DNA from: Peribolospora baueri
Lineage: Eukaryota > Basidiomycota > Peribolosporomycetes > Peribolosporales > Peribolosporaceae
Reading direction: 5' to 3'
DNA length: 29,908 nt
Assembly: GCA_029717555.1 (NCBI GenBank)
Contig: JAMDHS010000140.1
Span: 1 to 29,908, forward strand
The first letter of the stretch is position 1; each line of letters begins with the position of its first letter. The translations under genes and the position numbers were made by a program. The notes under the pieces are model-generated. The model was given only the letters and a program-made list of their open reading frames with translations. It was not told where the DNA came from and ran no database searches. Shown here piece by piece: positions 29,809 through 29,908 of this stretch.

Positions 29809-29908
29809 GGTTAGGGTTAGGGTTAGGGTTAGGGTTAGGGTTAGGGTTAGGGTTAGGGTTAGGGTTAGGGTTAGGGTTAGGGTTAGGGTTAGGGTTAGGG
29901 TTAGGGTT
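29803..29908 (+). repeat. Telomere, (TTAGGG)n
   Basis: About 17 perfect TTAGGG units run to the last base, G-rich strand 5' to 3' toward the end, the correct polarity for a right-hand chromosome end. No variant repeats are present. TTAGGG is the common telomere unit of filamentous fungi. Confidence 0.98.

Overview
The window is the right-hand end of a fungal chromosome, almost certainly from a basidiomycete. It ends in about 17 perfect TTAGGG repeats. The genes are GC-rich and carry many short GT-AG introns (62-169 nt). Promoters and leaders are long and pyrimidine-rich. Several families here are typical of basidiomycetes. I would not name a genus or be firm about the subphylum.

Two parts can be told apart. 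The left part, to about 19.2 kb, is ordinary gene-dense chromosome. It starts with a damaged fragment of an ABCB-type transporter cut by the window edge. Next is a small secreted, repeat-built peptide precursor with Kex2 sites and an apparent 3' frameshift (540-1142). It is followed by a large two-RRM Pumilio protein of the Jsn1/Puf2 type (2352-7217, 3 exons), the type B histone acetyltransferase HAT1 (10234-7773, 11 exons, minus strand), an unrecognised serine/acidic protein with a 26-residue tandem repeat (13725-10936, minus), a Frag1/DRAM/Sfk1 membrane protein (15515-16953, 7 exons), and the APC/C subunit CDC27/APC3 (17224-19225, 4 exons). The exon models were built by hand; splice phases close in every case.

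The right part, 19.3 kb to the telomere, is a subtelomeric graveyard. It holds the 3' end of a Ty3/gypsy chromovirus with a plausible LTR whose U3 carries four 30-bp repeats, and two complementary pieces of one NmrA-like gene type on opposite strands. A C2-domain fragment runs head-on into a truncated TPR array with an out-of-frame 179-bp tandem duplication. There is also a 5'-truncated gene of unknown family, a GMC oxidoreductase remnant joined to a second scrap of chromovirus integrase, and a remnant of a multi-helix membrane protein. The one clearly intact gene there is an APH-family kinase-like protein (28563-27664).

At the extreme end, a promoter, leader and start codon point toward the telomere. 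The telomeric repeats cut that reading frame and supply its stop codon, which looks like a broken chromosome end healed by telomere addition. The left-part genes are unrelated housekeeping functions (RNA control, chromatin assembly, cell cycle, membrane lipid signalling); no operon-like system joins them.
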